In this document: positions 8,594-16,812 of the stretch, in pieces
How the letters are laid out: the number at the start of each line of letters is the position of its first letter
Numbering within the stretch: position 1 is the first letter of the stretch
Assembly: GCA_031272885.1 (NCBI GenBank)
Contig: JAISSX010000078.1
Location: forward strand, 1-36,284
DNA length: 36,284 nt
DNA from: Bifidobacteriaceae bacterium
GTDB taxonomy: Bacteria > Actinomycetota > Actinomycetes > Actinomycetales > WQXJ01
Direction: 5' to 3'
Translations under genes and position numbers: made by a program
Notes under the pieces: model-generated
Seen by the model: the letters and a program-made list of their open reading frames with translations, nothing else
Databases searched by the model: none
Told to the model about the DNA's origin: nothing

Positions 8594-9409
8594 ATGACCA
8601 CTCCAACGCTTACCGAATGCCTGACCCAGATGGGCGCCGCCGGCCGGCGGCTCGATGCGATCCACGCCTGTGAAGCCGGTGCCGGGAACATCTCCGTGGC
8701 CCTGCGCACGCCGCCGGACCTGGCGCAGACCTTCCCCCTATCGGAGCCCTACACCCTGCCCGCGCCCGCCCAGGCGCTGATCGGCTGGACGGTGCTAGTG
8801 ACCGGCTCCGGCTGCCGGCTGCGCGATGTGGCCGCGGCACCCACCGCCAACGTGGCGGCCGTGGAGATCGGCCCAGACGGGCTGACCGGCACACTGCACT
8901 ACGCGGCGGCCCGCGCCTACAGGACACCCACCAGCGAATTCAACTCGCACCTGGCTGTACACGCGGACCAGGTGGCTTCTGGGGGTGCGCCCCACGGGTA
9001 CCACACCGTCATCCACGCCCAGCCGCCCTACCTGGTGCTGCTGACACACGGGCCGGCGGCCAACTCCCGTGAGTTTTCGCGCGAACTGCTGCGCTGGGAG
9101 CCCGAGACGGTGGTGCAACTGCCCGAAGGTGTCAAGGTACTGGAGTTCATGGTGCCCGGTTCGGCCCGGCTGCAGGAGGCGTCGGTGGCCGGCCTGCGAA
9201 CACATCGGATTGTGCTGTGGTCGAAGCACGGCCTGATGGTGCGGTCCGCTGACGGCCCGCTGAAGGCCGTTGACCTGATCGAATACGCCGAGACGGGTGC
9301 CATGTACGCCCACCTGAACCAGGCCACGGGCCAGCCCAAACAGGGCCTGACCGATGAGGAACTGGCCCAGGTGATCGCCGCCTTCAACGTCCAGACCGAC
9401 CTGTTCTAG
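8594..9409 (+). CDS. rhaD: Rhamnulose-1-phosphate aldolase
   Basis: 271 residues, close to the 274 of E. coli RhaD; ATG 8594 follows AGAAGGG. This class II aldolase splits rhamnulose-1-phosphate into DHAP and L-lactaldehyde with a zinc ion. GAGNIS (31-33 region), LVTGSG, the catalytic-type glutamate E115 in PTSEF, H141 in VIHAQP, and H212 in WSKHGLM are visible. The second of the three usual zinc histidines (E. coli H143, in an HxH motif) is glutamine here: H141-A-Q143. Whether this is a lineage variant or alters metal binding is open. It is the last gene of the rhamnose operon. No lactaldehyde-processing gene follows. Confidence 0.92.
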   Translation: MTTPTLTECLTQMGAAGRRLDAIHACEAGAGNISVALRTPPDLAQTFPLSEPYTLPAPAQALIGWTVLVTGSGCRLRDVAAAPTANVAAVEIGPDGLTGTLHYAAARAYRTPTSEFNSHLAVHADQVASGGAPHGYHTVIHAQPPYLVLLTHGPAANSREFSRELLRWEPETVVQLPEGVKVLEFMVPGSARLQEASVAGLRTHRIVLWSKHGLMVRSADGPLKAVDLIEYAETGAMYAHLNQATGQPKQGLTDEELAQVIAAFNVQTDLF

Positions 9410-9429
9410 CCCACCGTACTGGGCCAACG

Positions 9430-9692
9430 CTAGAGCAGGTTGGCCAAGCGGTCAGTGGCGGCTTGTTGGCTCAGGCCGCCGAAGCCTTCGTCGCCAGCCT
9501 GAACTGATAGGCGGAAGATGGCTGGGCCAGCGAACTCCTTGAGCGGCCGTTGGCCGAACTAACTGGGGACGATCGAAACATCGGTGCCCTGGCCCGGGTC
9601 TACCACGGCTTGCCGCTGGTGTAGCCAGCGGGGTCGCAGGGCACGGTCCCCCCATTCCTCGTGAGGAGGGGCCCGAGCAATGGCCCTGGATG
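9430..9692 (-). pseudogene. Possible degraded 3' end of an unidentified gene
   Basis: On the minus strand, a frame with strongly GC-biased third positions reads HEEWGDRALRPRWLHQRQ, then AVVDPGQGTDVSIVPS, an in-frame TAG (9559-9561), then FGQRPLKEFAGPAIFRLS and VQAGDEGFGGLSQQAA, ending ANLL-TAG at 9430. The composition on both sides of the internal stop looks protein-like, so this may be the remnant of a gene whose start is lost. I do not recognise the family. It could also be chance in GC-rich DNA; the same stretch folds well as RNA. Confidence 0.3.
9584..9686 (+). other. Structured intergenic segment upstream of the PLP enzyme
   Basis: The 351 bases between rhaD and the PLP gene hold nested complementary segments. 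GTGCCCTG (9584) pairs with CAGGGCAC (9637), enclosing CCGCTGG/CCAGCGG (9613/9625). Next come CCTC/GAGG inside CCCC/GGGG (9650-9671) and GGGCC/GGCCC (9669/9682), which would compete for the same G-run. This could be an mRNA leader with alternative folds; I recognise no known riboswitch class. It overlaps the possible gene remnant on the other strand, so the pairing may be incidental. Confidence 0.3.
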
Positions 9693-9760
9693 TGGTGGCT
9701 GTCTTTACAAACCTGGCCCAACACGGCCCCAACCACCAGCCGTGTGCCACGATGGCGGCC

Positions 9761-10945
9761 ATGACCACGCATGACCTACCCGCCTCGGCCCGCTTCGCCA
9801 CCCTGGCAGTCCACGCCGGCAACGCTACCGACGCCGAGACCGGTGCCATCCGCCGGCCCATCACCATGGCCAACAGCTACGCCCTGCCCTACGATCCCAC
9901 CGAGATGGGCTGGTCCAGCGCCGATGGCAACCTCTATACCCGCAACGGCGGCGCCAACCAGCACTACCTGGAGGCCAAGCTGGCGGCGCTGCACGGCGGC
10001 GAGGGCGCAGTCGTTCTCGCTTCCGGCGTCGCCGCCCTGTCCGCCACCTTCTTCTCACTGCTCCGGGCCGGCGACCACGTGGTCTTCTCCAACGTCACCT
10101 ACATCGCCGCCTACCGCCTGCTGAATGAACTGTTCAACGGCAAGTTCGGTGTCGAGACCACCATCGTGGACGCGACCGACCCGGCAGCGGTGGCGGAAGC
10201 CATCCGGCCCAACACCAAACTGGTGCACATCGAAACGCCGGGCAACCCCACGGTCTCGGTCAACGACATCGCCGCCATCGCGGCCTTGGCCCACCAGGCG
10301 GGCGCCCTGCTGGTGGTGGACAACACGTTCGCTTCGCCCTACAACCAGCGGCCCCTGGAGCTTGGTGCCGACCTGGTGATCGAATCGCTGACCAAGTACA
10401 TCAATGGCCACGGCGATTCTCTGGGCGGCGGCATCGTGGGCCGCCAAGACCTGCTGGCGCCCATCCGCGCCCAAGGCCAGGTCAACCTGGGCGGCTCGAT
10501 CAGCCCGTTCGCGGCCTGGCTGATCATGCGCGGCTCGGTCACGCTGCCGCTGCGGATGCGCCAACACAACGAATCCGGCCTGGCCGTGGCCGGGTACCTT
10601 GAGGGCCTGGACCGGGTTCGCTTTGTCACCTACCCCGGCCTGCCGTCGCATCCCCAGCACGATGTCGCGGCCCGCCAGATGTCGCCCGGTTACGGCGGCA
10701 TGATTGCCTTCGGCCTGGACGGCGACAAGGACGTGCACAACCGCTTTGTGTCGAATTTGCGGGTTATCACCTCGGCCGTGTCGTTGGGTCACGACGAGTC
10801 GCTGATCGTCTTCCTTGGGCCCGATGACGAGCGGCAGCACCTCTACCCGGCGGCCTACCACCAGGGCTTCTTCCGCTTCTCGGTGGGCCTGGAAGACACC
10901 GCCGATCTGATCGAGGATATTGACCAGGCGCTGGCCCGGCTCTGA
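9761..10945 (+). CDS. PLP-dependent Cys/Met-metabolism enzyme (cystathionine gamma-lyase / methionine gamma-lyase family)
   Basis: 394 residues from ATG 9761; ATG 9752 (adding MAA) is an equal alternative, and neither has a clear ribosome site. Fold-type I PLP enzyme of the trans-sulfuration family, cytoplasmic. Visible are PITMANSYALP, the cofactor-phosphate segment YTRNGGANQ (Y59, R61), ASGVAALSATFFSLLRAGDHVV, D187 in VVDNTFASPY, and the Schiff-base lysine K212 in ESLTKYINGHGDSLGG. The last residues (FFRFSVGLEDTADLIEDID) are typical. In place of the usual SR-x-x-NPT motif there is RNGGANQ, and the loop after SNVTY lacks the cysteine of methionine gamma-lyases. The exact reaction (gamma-lyase, gamma-synthase or sulfhydrylase) is therefore uncertain. 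It stands alone and ends 12 bases from the convergent transporter operon. Confidence 0.88.
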   Translation: MTTHDLPASARFATLAVHAGNATDAETGAIRRPITMANSYALPYDPTEMGWSSADGNLYTRNGGANQHYLEAKLAALHGGEGAVVLASGVAALSATFFSLLRAGDHVVFSNVTYIAAYRLLNELFNGKFGVETTIVDATDPAAVAEAIRPNTKLVHIETPGNPTVSVNDIAAIAALAHQAGALLVVDNTFASPYNQRPLELGADLVIESLTKYINGHGDSLGGGIVGRQDLLAPIRAQGQVNLGGSISPFAAWLIMRGSVTLPLRMRQHNESGLAVAGYLEGLDRVRFVTYPGLPSHPQHDVAARQMSPGYGGMIAFGLDGDKDVHNRFVSNLRVITSAVSLGHDESLIVFLGPDDERQHLYPAAYHQGFFRFSVGLEDTADLIEDIDQALARL

Positions 10946-10957
10946 CCGGCCAGACCG

Positions 10958-11962
10958 TTACGAGAACGTGATCCTGGGATCCGCCACGGACTGCAGCACG
11001 TCCACTACGGCGTTGGACACCACGTAGATGGTGCTCAGCACAAACACCCCGCCGGCCACGGCCGGGAAATCGGCCTTCAGCAGCGAGTTGAACATGTACA
11101 GCCCCAGGCCCGGCCAGGTGAAGACCCGTTCTACCACCACCACGCCGGCAAACATCACGCCCAGGTAGAGCCCGGCCATGGCCAACGGCGCCGGCAGGGA
11201 GTTCCGCACCACGTGGCGGCGCAAGGTCTGCCCCTCGGTCAGGCCCTTGACGCGGGCGGTCTTGATGAACTCGGCCTCTAGGGTGGTCTCCAGCGAGGAG
11301 CGGAAGACGCGGCCGATCGCCAGGGCCGGCCCTACCGCCAAGGCCAGGGCGGGCAGCGCCAGGTGGTGCAGGGCGTCACCCAGGAGATCCAGCCGGCCGG
11401 CCAGCAGGGCGTCGATCGTCATGAAACCGGTGGGCCCGGATAGGTCGGCCTCTCGGCCGATCCGCCCCGACCCAGGGAACCAACCGAGCCGCGAATAAAA
11501 CACGATGATGCCCACAATGCCCAGCAGGAAACTGGGCGCCGCGGCCAGCAGGAACATAACCCCCCGGCCCAGGGCCGCGCCCGGCCAGCGCAGCACCGAG
11601 GAGGCCGCGAACGCCGCCGCCAGCAACAAGGCCAGCAGGTAGGCGAACAGCACTAGTTCGGCCGAAGCCGGGAAAAACTGGGCAATGTCTTGCGACACCG
11701 GATGCCGCGTGCGGAGCGACCAGCCCAGGTCACCGGTAACCAGCCCACCCAGGTAGGAGAAGTACCGCGTCAGGACCGGATCATCCAGGCCCAGCCGGGC
11801 CCGTTCGGCCGCGATCGCCTCGGGCGAGGCGTTGGCGCCAATGGTGGCTGCCACCGGGTCGAAATCGGCGATTTCTTGGAGGAAAAACAACAGAATGGTC
11901 AAGGCCAGCAGCACGGCCAGCAGGGCCGCCAACCGGAAGGCGAGACGCCGCACCCACATCAT
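10958..11962 (-). CDS. Peptide-type ABC transporter permease (DppB-like)
   Basis: 334 residues; start ATG 11962, two bases after the stop of the upstream permease gene, with a second ATG immediately following. Inner-membrane component of a dipeptide/oligopeptide/nickel-type importer. It starts with a TM helix (LAALLAVLLALTILLFFL), has a large extracytoplasmic loop (residues about 35-95), and then five more helices. The cytoplasmic EAA loop that contacts the ATPase is ETTLEAEFIKTARVKGLTE, followed by RRHVVRNSLPAPL, the DppB pattern. The C-terminus VLQSVADPRITFS is also typical of DppB. It is the last gene of the operon SBP-ATPase-DppC-DppB. Confidence 0.9.
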   Translation of the reverse strand: MMWVRRLAFRLAALLAVLLALTILLFFLQEIADFDPVAATIGANASPEAIAAERARLGLDDPVLTRYFSYLGGLVTGDLGWSLRTRHPVSQDIAQFFPASAELVLFAYLLALLLAAAFAASSVLRWPGAALGRGVMFLLAAAPSFLLGIVGIIVFYSRLGWFPGSGRIGREADLSGPTGFMTIDALLAGRLDLLGDALHHLALPALALAVGPALAIGRVFRSSLETTLEAEFIKTARVKGLTEGQTLRRHVVRNSLPAPLAMAGLYLGVMFAGVVVVERVFTWPGLGLYMFNSLLKADFPAVAGGVFVLSTIYVVSNAVVDVLQSVADPRITFS

Positions 11963-11964
11963 GG

Positions 11965-12825
11965 CTATCGCCTCCCCGCTAGTAGCCGCCGTACGGCATC
12001 GCCGGTCAGGTTGGCCACCAGGGTCAGCGCCATCACGGCCAGGCCCGGCATGACCGGGATCCACCAGGCGGTGGACAGTTGGTCCAGCGTGTTGGCTGAA
12101 TCGGCCCCGAGTTCGGGGAACGGCACCTTTTGGCCCAGGCCCATGAAGGACAGGGCGGCCAGCGTCAAGACCGTGGCGCCCACGTCCAGGGAAGCGGTGA
12201 TGGTAGCGGTGGGCACCATGCCGGGCAGGATGTGGAACACCATGATGCGCGGCCACGATGCCCCGGCCTGCCGGGCCGCTTCCACGTGGGGCCGGCTGGC
12301 GATGGCGCGCACCTCGCTGCGGATGATGCGGGCGTAGTACGGCCACCACACCACCAGGATGGCGATCATGGTGTTCTTGATGCCGTGGCCCAGGGCCATC
12401 GCCACCGCCATGGCCACCAGCAGGGTGGGCAGGGATTGGAAGACCTCGGTGAAGCGCATCAGGATTTTGTCGGTCCAGCCGCCCACCGTGCCGGCGATGA
12501 CGCCCACCACCGTGCCGATCAGCAGCGAGATGGCGACGATGGCGAGGGCCACCAGCCAGGAGGTCTGCAGGCCGATGGTGATGCGGGACAGCAGGTCACG
12601 GCCAATGTGGTCGGTGCCCAGCAGGTGTTCCGGGCTGCCGACGGGGAGGCGTGGGGCACCGGTCGGCTGAATCGGGTCATATGGGGCCAACTGTTTGGCC
12701 AGCGCCGCCACCAGCGTGATCAGCCCGAACAGGCCGATGCAAAGCCAGTTGGCGGCGGTTGGACCGGCCAGGCGGACTTGGGTCAAACCCCAGCGCGGCT
12801 TGGGGGTCGTCACGTCGATGGTCAC
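11965..12825 (-). CDS. Peptide-type ABC transporter permease (DppC-like)
   Basis: 286 residues from GTG 12825, which overlaps the ATPase stop as GTGA with an AGGGGG ribosome site upstream; longer upstream frames lie inside the ATPase gene. A first TM helix (ANWLCIGLFGLITLVAALA) is followed by APYDPIQPTGAPRLPVGSPEHLLGTDHIGRDLLSRI, the hallmark DppC segment. After it come further TM helices and the EAA loop VEAARQAGASWPRIMVFHILPG. The C-terminal LSFMGLGQ...PELGADSAN and W-W-I-P-V-x-PG are also standard. Partner of the downstream DppB-like permease. Substrate not determinable. Confidence 0.91.
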   Translation of the reverse strand: MTIDVTTPKPRWGLTQVRLAGPTAANWLCIGLFGLITLVAALAKQLAPYDPIQPTGAPRLPVGSPEHLLGTDHIGRDLLSRITIGLQTSWLVALAIVAISLLIGTVVGVIAGTVGGWTDKILMRFTEVFQSLPTLLVAMAVAMALGHGIKNTMIAILVVWWPYYARIIRSEVRAIASRPHVEAARQAGASWPRIMVFHILPGMVPTATITASLDVGATVLTLAALSFMGLGQKVPFPELGADSANTLDQLSTAWWIPVMPGLAVMALTLVANLTGDAVRRLLAGRR

Positions 12826-14753
12826 GGTGTCACCCCCTGCGCGGCGGCGGCCAAGCCGGCCACAGCCGGCCCGGCCACGACGGGGCAGGCCACCAAGTGG
12901 TCTGGGCCCATACCGGTCAACTCGAATGCCCCAGTTGGGTCGGCGCACTCGGGCCGGGCCAACGGGCAGCGCGGATGGTAGGCGCAGCCCGGTGGGGGAG
13001 CCAGCGGGCTGGCCGATTCGCCCTGGGCCTCAGGAAATGGCACCTTGGCGCCTGGGATGGCGGCCACTAGGGCCTGGGTGTAGGGGTGGGCGGGGGCGGC
13101 GATGACCTGTTCGGCCGGGCCGGTCTCGACCAACCGCCCCAGGTACATCACCGCAATCCGGTCCGCGATGAAGCGCGCCACCGCTAGGTCGTGGGTCACG
13201 AACAAGGTGGTGGTGCCCAGGTCTCGCCGCAGTTCCCGCAGCAGATTCAGCACTTGGGCGGCCAGCGACACGTCCAAGGCCGAGGTCGGCTCGTCGCACA
13301 GCAGGACCTTGGGTGGCACGATGGTGGCCCGGGCCAGCGCCACCCGCTGGCGCTGGCCGCCGGACATTTCGGACGGCACCACACCCAGAATCTCGGCGGG
13401 CAGGTCCACCCGGGCCAGGGCTTCGTCGATCAGGCGGCCGGCCTCGGCCCCGCGCACGCGGTGCCCGTGCAGGCGTTCGCGCAACAGCGCCCCGGCCGTC
13501 AGCCACGGGGTGAGCGACGCCCCAGCGTCCTGGAACACCATCTGGATGTCCTGGCGCGGCGGCGCCTCCAGCGTGCCGGTGTAGCCGGTCTCCAACCCGG
13601 CCACGCAGCGCAGCAGGGTGGACTTGCCCGAACCGGACTCGCCCACAATGGCCAGCGCCTCGCCATCGGCCACCGTCAGGTCGACCCCGCGCAGGGCGTG
13701 CAGCTTGGCCTTGTGGCCCTGGTCGGAGACGGTGAAGGTGCAGCGAAGGTCGCGCAGGGTCACCTGGGGCGCGGGGGCGCCATCGGCCACTTGACGTGCA
13801 GGCACCGCTGCCGCCGATGGCGTTCCGGCTCCCGCTGCCGTCCCTTCCGCCTGCGGTGGTGGTTCCGGTACGGTGCCGTCTGCCTCAAGGGTCTCCACCC
13901 GCAGGGGCTTGGTCTTGTCCACCGTCAGGGTGAGCCGCGAGGCCAGCAGCGACTTGGTGTAGGCGTGCGTGGGGGCTTCGAGCACTTGGGCGGCCGGGCC
14001 GGTCTCCACGATCGAACCCCGGTAGATGACGGCGATCCGGTCTGCCACCTGCGCCGCTACCCCAAGGTCATGGGTGATCAGCATGATGGAGCAGCCGATG
14101 GTTTCACGCAGTTCGGCCAGGGTGGCCAGCACCTGGGCCTGGACCGTGGTATCGAGGGCGGTGGTCGGTTCGTCCGCCACCACCAGTTGGGGATTGTCGG
14201 CGATGGCGGTGGCGACCATGACGCGCTGGCGCAGGCCACCGGAGAGCTGGTGCGGGAAGGAGCGCAGGCGTTGGCTGGGCTGGGGGATCGAAACCTTGCT
14301 CATCAACTGGATGGCGATTTCGGCCTGCCGGGTCCAGGCGGCTTCGGTGATCTGCCGGCCCACCCGCATGGTGGGGTTGAGGGACGTCATCGGGTCTTGG
14401 AAGACGGCTCCCAGGGCGGTGCGGCGGACCCGGCGCATTTCGGCCTGGGTAGCCGTCACCATGTCAACCCCGGCCACCACGGCGCTGCCCCCCAGTTGGG
14501 GGCGGGCCGAGGTCGGCAGCAGCCCCAGCATGGTCAAGGCCAGCACCGACTTGCCGGAGCCGGACCGGCCCACCACGCCCAGGATCTCGCCTTGGGGGAT
14601 TTCCAGGTCGACGCCGTTCAGCACCTGGCTGCGCACCCGCCGGCGTTCCAGGCTGAGGGTCAGGCCGGCGATGGCGGCCACCGCCGCAGGGCCGTCAGCG
14701 GTCACGCTGGCCGAGTCTGCGGCGGCCTCTTGGCCGGCCTGGTGCTGATTCAC
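12822..14753 (-). CDS. Fused double ATP-binding protein of a peptide-type ABC importer (DppD-DppF fusion)
   Basis: 643 residues with two complete nucleotide-binding domains; start GTG 14753. NBD1: Walker A GRSGSGKS (62-69), Q-loop FQDP, signature LSGGLRQR (170-177), Walker B LVVADEP, H-loop THD. A linker of about 60 residues rich in Ala/Pro/Glu follows (290-330). NBD2: Walker A GESGSGKS (371-378), MSGGQRQR (463-470), VLLCDEP, THD. The end carries the oligopeptide-type C-terminal motif CAYHPRCPLARPECAD. DppD and DppF are separate in many bacteria, and fused forms are known in actinobacteria. Overlap with the downstream permease indicates translational coupling. A hairpin lies upstream, between it and the lipoprotein gene. 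Confidence 0.93.
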   Translation of the reverse strand: MNQHQAGQEAAADSASVTADGPAAVAAIAGLTLSLERRRVRSQVLNGVDLEIPQGEILGVVGRSGSGKSVLALTMLGLLPTSARPQLGGSAVVAGVDMVTATQAEMRRVRRTALGAVFQDPMTSLNPTMRVGRQITEAAWTRQAEIAIQLMSKVSIPQPSQRLRSFPHQLSGGLRQRVMVATAIADNPQLVVADEPTTALDTTVQAQVLATLAELRETIGCSIMLITHDLGVAAQVADRIAVIYRGSIVETGPAAQVLEAPTHAYTKSLLASRLTLTVDKTKPLRVETLEADGTVPEPPPQAEGTAAGAGTPSAAAVPARQVADGAPAPQVTLRDLRCTFTVSDQGHKAKLHALRGVDLTVADGEALAIVGESGSGKSTLLRCVAGLETGYTGTLEAPPRQDIQMVFQDAGASLTPWLTAGALLRERLHGHRVRGAEAGRLIDEALARVDLPAEILGVVPSEMSGGQRQRVALARATIVPPKVLLCDEPTSALDVSLAAQVLNLLRELRRDLGTTTLFVTHDLAVARFIADRIAVMYLGRLVETGPAEQVIAAPAHPYTQALVAAIPGAKVPFPEAQGESASPLAPPPGCAYHPRCPLARPECADPTGAFELTGMGPDHLVACPVVAGPAVAGLAAAAQGVTP

Positions 14754-14782
14754 TGTGGGGTCCTAGTCGGTTGAACAAGAAA

Positions 14783-14830
14783 GCCGTGGCCCGCGCCAGG
14801 ATGGGTGTTGGGGCGGGCGCGGGCCACGGC
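14783..14830 (-). terminator. Intra-operon hairpin with T-rich 3' flank after the binding-protein gene
   Basis: GCCGTGGCCCGCGCC (14783-14797) and its exact complement (14816-14830) form a 15-bp stem with an 18-base loop. Reading leftward, the stem is followed by TTTCTTGTTCAA, a rho-independent-terminator layout. It lies 14 bases after the lipoprotein stop and 29 bases before the ATPase start. I infer attenuation or 3' stabilisation, giving more binding protein than transporter. Confidence 0.7.
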
Positions 14831-14843
14831 GGCTATCGGTTGT

Positions 14844-16547
14844 TTATTGCCTGGTCAAATCATAGATGGCCAGAGTGTATGGTGCGGCAATGGTGTGGGC
14901 AGCCTCGACGTTGCCCAACCACGGCTGGGCGGCCACGAAGTCGCTGCCGTAGTCCCACGTCGGGTTGCACATGACTTCCCATTGGGCGTCGGCCGCCGCC
15001 AGGTAGTAGCTGTTGTCGCCGGTTTCGAGCGCCTTGTCCAGGTTCTCTTCGGCTTCCGGCGAGAAGCAGCCCACATAGTTGAGGCCGCCGCTTTCCTTCC
15101 AGAAGACCGAGCCGTACAGGTAGCCGTTGTTCGAATCCGGCCACGTGTTGGACTGGATGAACAGGTCCGGCGCGTTGGCGTGGTCTTCGAACCAGGAACC
15201 GTAGATCTCGGATTCGGACCGGGCGGTGGCGGTGGCGTTGAGGCCCAGGCCCTGCAGTTTGGCGGCCACGATTTCGGCGATGGTCTTGTCATCCATCGAC
15301 ATCTCGTAGTAGCCCATCTCGACCTCGGTGCCTTCCGGCAGGGTGGCCACATAGTCGATGAACGGCTGCTCGTCGTAGACAATGTCGATCGAGTCGCCCG
15401 GCACCGCGCCCCGCGAGTAGCGGCCGGTGGCCAGGGTGCCCTTGTATGGGATGACCTGTTCCACCATCTCCTCCCAGTTGATGTACTGGTAGAACGCCTG
15501 GCGAGCCTCGGCCGTGGCGAAGAAGTCGTGGTTGGGGTTCATGTAGACGATGCCCATCTGGAAGGTGGGCAGCGAGTAGGCGCTGATGGTGTAGGAGTCG
15601 ATGTACTTGCCCTGGGAGGCGGATGCCACCGAGCCGATGATCAGGTCTTCATCGCCGGCTTCCAGCGCCAGTTCATAGGCGGAAGCGTCTTGGTAGACCG
15701 TGATTTCGACCGTCTTGAACACCGGGTCCTTGCCACCCCAGTAGTTGGGGTTGTAGGTCAGGGTGTAGCTGGTGTCCGTCACCATGCTGGTCAACTGGTA
15801 GGGGCCGGTGCCGAAGGAAGCCTCAGCCACCACGGCCTGGCCAAGGTCATCGGGATTGTCGGTGACCAGGGCGGGGTTGGTGATCTTGAGGCCGTAGGGC
15901 GAGGCCAGGTAGTCCAGGTAGGCCGAGTTGGGGGCGTTCAGGGTGATCGTGATGTGCTGGTCATCGGGCGTGTCGATCTGCTTGATGTCGCCCGCCAGCC
16001 AGGACAGGCCGGATTCGATGTCGATGCGCCGCTCGATCGAAGACTTGACCACGGCCGAGGTCACCGGTGTGCCGTCCGCGAACTGGACGCCATCGCGCAG
16101 CGTGAACTCATACACCGTGTTGTCCGTGACCGTCCAATCGGTGGCCAGCGAGGCCACGATGGGCGGATTGTCGTGGTTGCCCTGTTCGTACTTAACCAGG
16201 CCCTCGTAGGCGTTGAGCGTGATCATCAGGCCGTTGGCGCCGTAGAAGCGGTCAGGGTCCGGCACGGACGGGGCCGACAGGAAGCCGATGTGCAGCACGT
16301 CGGAGCCGGCCGTCGCGGCGCCTTCGTCGCCGGTGGAACCGGTGTCTGTGTCCTCGGTGGCCGTGTCGGTGGCTTGGGTGGCGCCGTCGTCAACGGCTTG
16401 GGTGGTCTCGGCGCCGGTGGCTTCACTGGTCTTGTCATCGCTGGCCTTGTCGCTGGAGCAGGCCGCGGTCAGGGCCAAGGCGGCCACCGTGGCCAGGGCC
16501 AGGGCGACACGGCCACCACGGCGCGTCTGGGGAACTGATTGGGACAT
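14844..16547 (-). CDS. Lipoprotein substrate-binding protein of a peptide-type ABC importer (SBP family 5)
   Basis: 567 residues; ATG 16547 follows AGGAGAG. The signal sequence ends in the lipobox LTAAC, with C30 as the lipidated cysteine, so the protein sits on the outer face of the membrane. Residues 31-80 are a Thr/Asp/Ala-rich spacer. The family-5 fold follows: LNAYEGLVKYEQGN, IVASLATDWTV, YEFTLRDGVQFADGTPVTS, a GTGPYQLTS segment and NPNYWGG. It captures a peptide or related solute and delivers it to the downstream permeases. It is the first gene of the leftward operon, divergent from the M24 peptidase gene across 265 bases in which I see no convincing promoter boxes. Peptides are likely but not proven as substrate. 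Confidence 0.92.
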   Translation of the reverse strand: MSQSVPQTRRGGRVALALATVAALALTAACSSDKASDDKTSEATGAETTQAVDDGATQATDTATEDTDTGSTGDEGAATAGSDVLHIGFLSAPSVPDPDRFYGANGLMITLNAYEGLVKYEQGNHDNPPIVASLATDWTVTDNTVYEFTLRDGVQFADGTPVTSAVVKSSIERRIDIESGLSWLAGDIKQIDTPDDQHITITLNAPNSAYLDYLASPYGLKITNPALVTDNPDDLGQAVVAEASFGTGPYQLTSMVTDTSYTLTYNPNYWGGKDPVFKTVEITVYQDASAYELALEAGDEDLIIGSVASASQGKYIDSYTISAYSLPTFQMGIVYMNPNHDFFATAEARQAFYQYINWEEMVEQVIPYKGTLATGRYSRGAVPGDSIDIVYDEQPFIDYVATLPEGTEVEMGYYEMSMDDKTIAEIVAAKLQGLGLNATATARSESEIYGSWFEDHANAPDLFIQSNTWPDSNNGYLYGSVFWKESGGLNYVGCFSPEAEENLDKALETGDNSYYLAAADAQWEVMCNPTWDYGSDFVAAQPWLGNVEAAHTIAAPYTLAIYDLTRQ

Positions 16548-16812
16548 AGGTTTTCTCTCCTGCTGGGCGAAATGGATGGGCAGTGATTTCAGAGGTTGTA
16601 ATGGACTGCCGAACCTGGCTGTTCCGATGGCAGTTTAGCGGATGCGAAGTGCCTGCTCACACACCTAGAAGAATGGACGGAGTGGATGATCTGGCGAACC
16701 GGAGCATACACGACGGACATTTTCCCGGTTGGTGAAATCCACCTGCCACCAGGGCCCCCTATTCTTAACCACAATCGACAATTCCAGGCATCCAGCCCGC
16801 AGGAGGCAACCC

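Noticed and set aside
9584-9686. Known SAM, SAH, cobalamin riboswitch or T-box upstream of the PLP enzyme
   Set aside because: I compared the segment with the core motifs of these classes that I remember and found no match; only generic stems are present.
13191-14774. A 527-codon plus-strand frame opposite the double ATPase
   Set aside because: Antisense shadow in GC-rich DNA; the minus-strand Walker and signature motifs settle the coding strand.
14805-16538. A 577-codon plus-strand frame opposite the binding-protein gene
   Set aside because: It is the antisense shadow of the lipoprotein gene, whose motifs and lipobox are clear.
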